64,000 bases of DNA, taken from the NCBI GenBank assembly GCA_963747715.1, contig CAVVGB010000007.1, positions 62,001 through 126,000 of the forward strand, given 5' to 3'. The notes beneath the pieces were generated by a model, which had not been told where the DNA came from, did no database searches, and worked only from the letters and a program-made list of their open reading frames with translations. Both the position numbers and the translations under genes were made by a program. Shown here piece by piece: positions 63,209-64,000 of the stretch (positions are counted from its first letter, which is position 1; every line of letters starts with the position of its first letter). The DNA comes from CAVVGB01 sp963747715. GTDB taxonomy: Bacteria; Actinomycetota; Thermoleophilia; Gaiellales; Gaiellaceae.

Positions 63209-64000
63209 CCGGGATTCGCCTCTTGCTCGGCAAGGACTTCCGCGTTCTCGCGCGGTCGCCCGCGTTGCTGGCCGCGCTGATCGTCTACCCGATCGTCTTC
63301 GCCGTTCTCGTCGGGCTCGTGGTTCGCTACGCGAACGACCGGCCGCGCGTCGCGTTCGTCGATCTCGACGACCTCCCGCGCGTCCTCGCGGTCGGCGGCG
63401 AGGAGTTCGACGTCGAGCGCGTGATCGACGAGGCGAACGAGTCGGCGGAGCTCGTGCCGATGTCCGAGGAAGAGGCCAACCGCGAGCTCGAGAACGGCGA
63501 GGTCGTCGCCGTCATCGTCGTGCCGCGCGGTTTCGCCTCGCGCTTGCGCGGCATGGTGGAGAGCCCGCGCCTCGTCCTGAAGACGACGCAGGGCGGCCTG
63601 GCCGGTCGAGTCGAGCAGCAGACGCAGGCGCTCGTCTACAACTTGAACCGGCTGCTGCAGACCGCGTACATCGAGTCGAACCTCGAGTACATCAAGCTGA
63701 TCCTCGAAGGCGGTGAGGGGAGCTTCCTCGGGAACGAGTTCGACGTCGTCGGGCTCGACGAGGCGGCGCGCATCCTCGGCGAGATCCAGGAGCAAACGGA
63801 CGATCCCGTCGTTCAAGCCGAGGCGGAGAAGCTCGAGGTGTTCGTGCGAGAAGCACGCCTGGCGCTCGGCGCCTCCGACGACTCGCTGCGCGCGACCGCC
63901 AACCCGATCGAGCTCGAGGTCGACTCGCAGGCGGGGCGCACCTGGCTCTTGTCGGCGCAGCTGCAGGCGTACGCGTTCGGCCTCACGCTCGCCTTCATCT
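63205..64000 (+). CDS. ABC-2 type transporter permease (partial)
   Basis: At least 265 residues of an ABC-2 (DrrB/NatB-like) permease. The first membrane helix (ALLAALIVYPIVFAVLVGLV) is followed by a long extracytoplasmic domain of about 200 residues (VAFVDLDDLPRVLAVGGEEF onward), as in the FtsX/ABC-2 exporter class; the helices resume at the right edge. ATG overlaps the ATPase stop (ATGA). The gene continues beyond the window. Confidence 0.88.
   Translation, partial: MTGIRLLLGKDFRVLARSPALLAALIVYPIVFAVLVGLVVRYANDRPRVAFVDLDDLPRVLAVGGEEFDVERVIDEANESAELVPMSEEEANRELENGEVVAVIVVPRGFASRLRGMVESPRLVLKTTQGGLAGRVEQQTQALVYNLNRLLQTAYIESNLEYIKLILEGGEGSFLGNEFDVVGLDEAARILGEIQEQTDDPVVQAEAEKLEVFVREARLALGASDDSLRATANPIELEVDSQAGRTWLLSAQLQAYAFGLTLAFI

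Overview
The window looks like chromosome of a high-GC Actinomycetota, most likely class Thermoleophilia (Gaiellales/Solirubrobacterales-like). This lineage call is inference from strong G/C bias, GTG-rich starts, a nuoA-K operon, a thermoleophilian style of gene mix and very frequent leaderless transcripts; no rRNA or marker alignment was available. No phage, insertion sequence or CRISPR array was seen. Nine genes carry 12 single-base frameshifts in total (11 insertions and 1 deletion, several in runs of G). This fits consensus errors in a long-read or metagenome assembly better than real gene decay, so those genes are annotated as single interrupted loci.

Layout. 1-9109 (-): nuoA to nuoK, respiratory complex I, running off the left edge. 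9246-12908: iron-sulfur carrier, ferredoxin/thioredoxin reductase-like flavoprotein, zinc ribbons, fumarase. 12912-20280: lipoate synthesis (lipA, lipB) with a 2-oxoacid dehydrogenase E1a-E1b-E2 operon, plus an HD-GYP c-di-GMP phosphodiesterase behind a structured leader. 20346-24787: small RNA/nucleotide genes, an MFS permease and a groESL operon with two CIRCE operators. 24803-31572: sialidase-like secreted protein, ygfZ overlapping a tRNA-Arg(GCG), GGDEF-EAL protein, membrane proteins. 31592-35951: cobalamin-binding protein, Rieske protein, ornithine cyclodeaminase family, DtxR regulator, MqnD-like protein.

36660-49191: genes of phenylacetyl-CoA / acyl-CoA catabolism: thiolase, aldehyde dehydrogenase, three crotonases, and paaABCD read divergently from a TetR regulator with a textbook PaaR operator between them. 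Interspersed are an HtrA protease, paired lipoproteins and an XRE regulator with its own palindromic operator. 49263-53224: lipid kinase and a second E1a-E1b-E2 operon. 53330-64000: Cys-less thioredoxin-fold protein, SppA-like protease, phosphodiesterase, pcm, GtrA, two polytopic glycosyltransferase-like proteins, a YmdB phosphodiesterase, degenerate M23 protein and an ABC exporter cut by the right edge.

Two features stand out beyond the gene list. First, three copies (43881, 53741, 57678) of a repeat that starts on the G of an upstream TAG and folds, as + strand RNA, into a 17-bp helix held together by G-U pairs, with one full compensatory change and two compatible changes between copies; no known family was recognised. 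Second, a uniform promoter grammar, TANNNT followed 5-8 nt later by the start codon, found at about 20 genes on both strands, including two bidirectional ANNNTANNNT elements with identical 23-nt start-to-start geometry.
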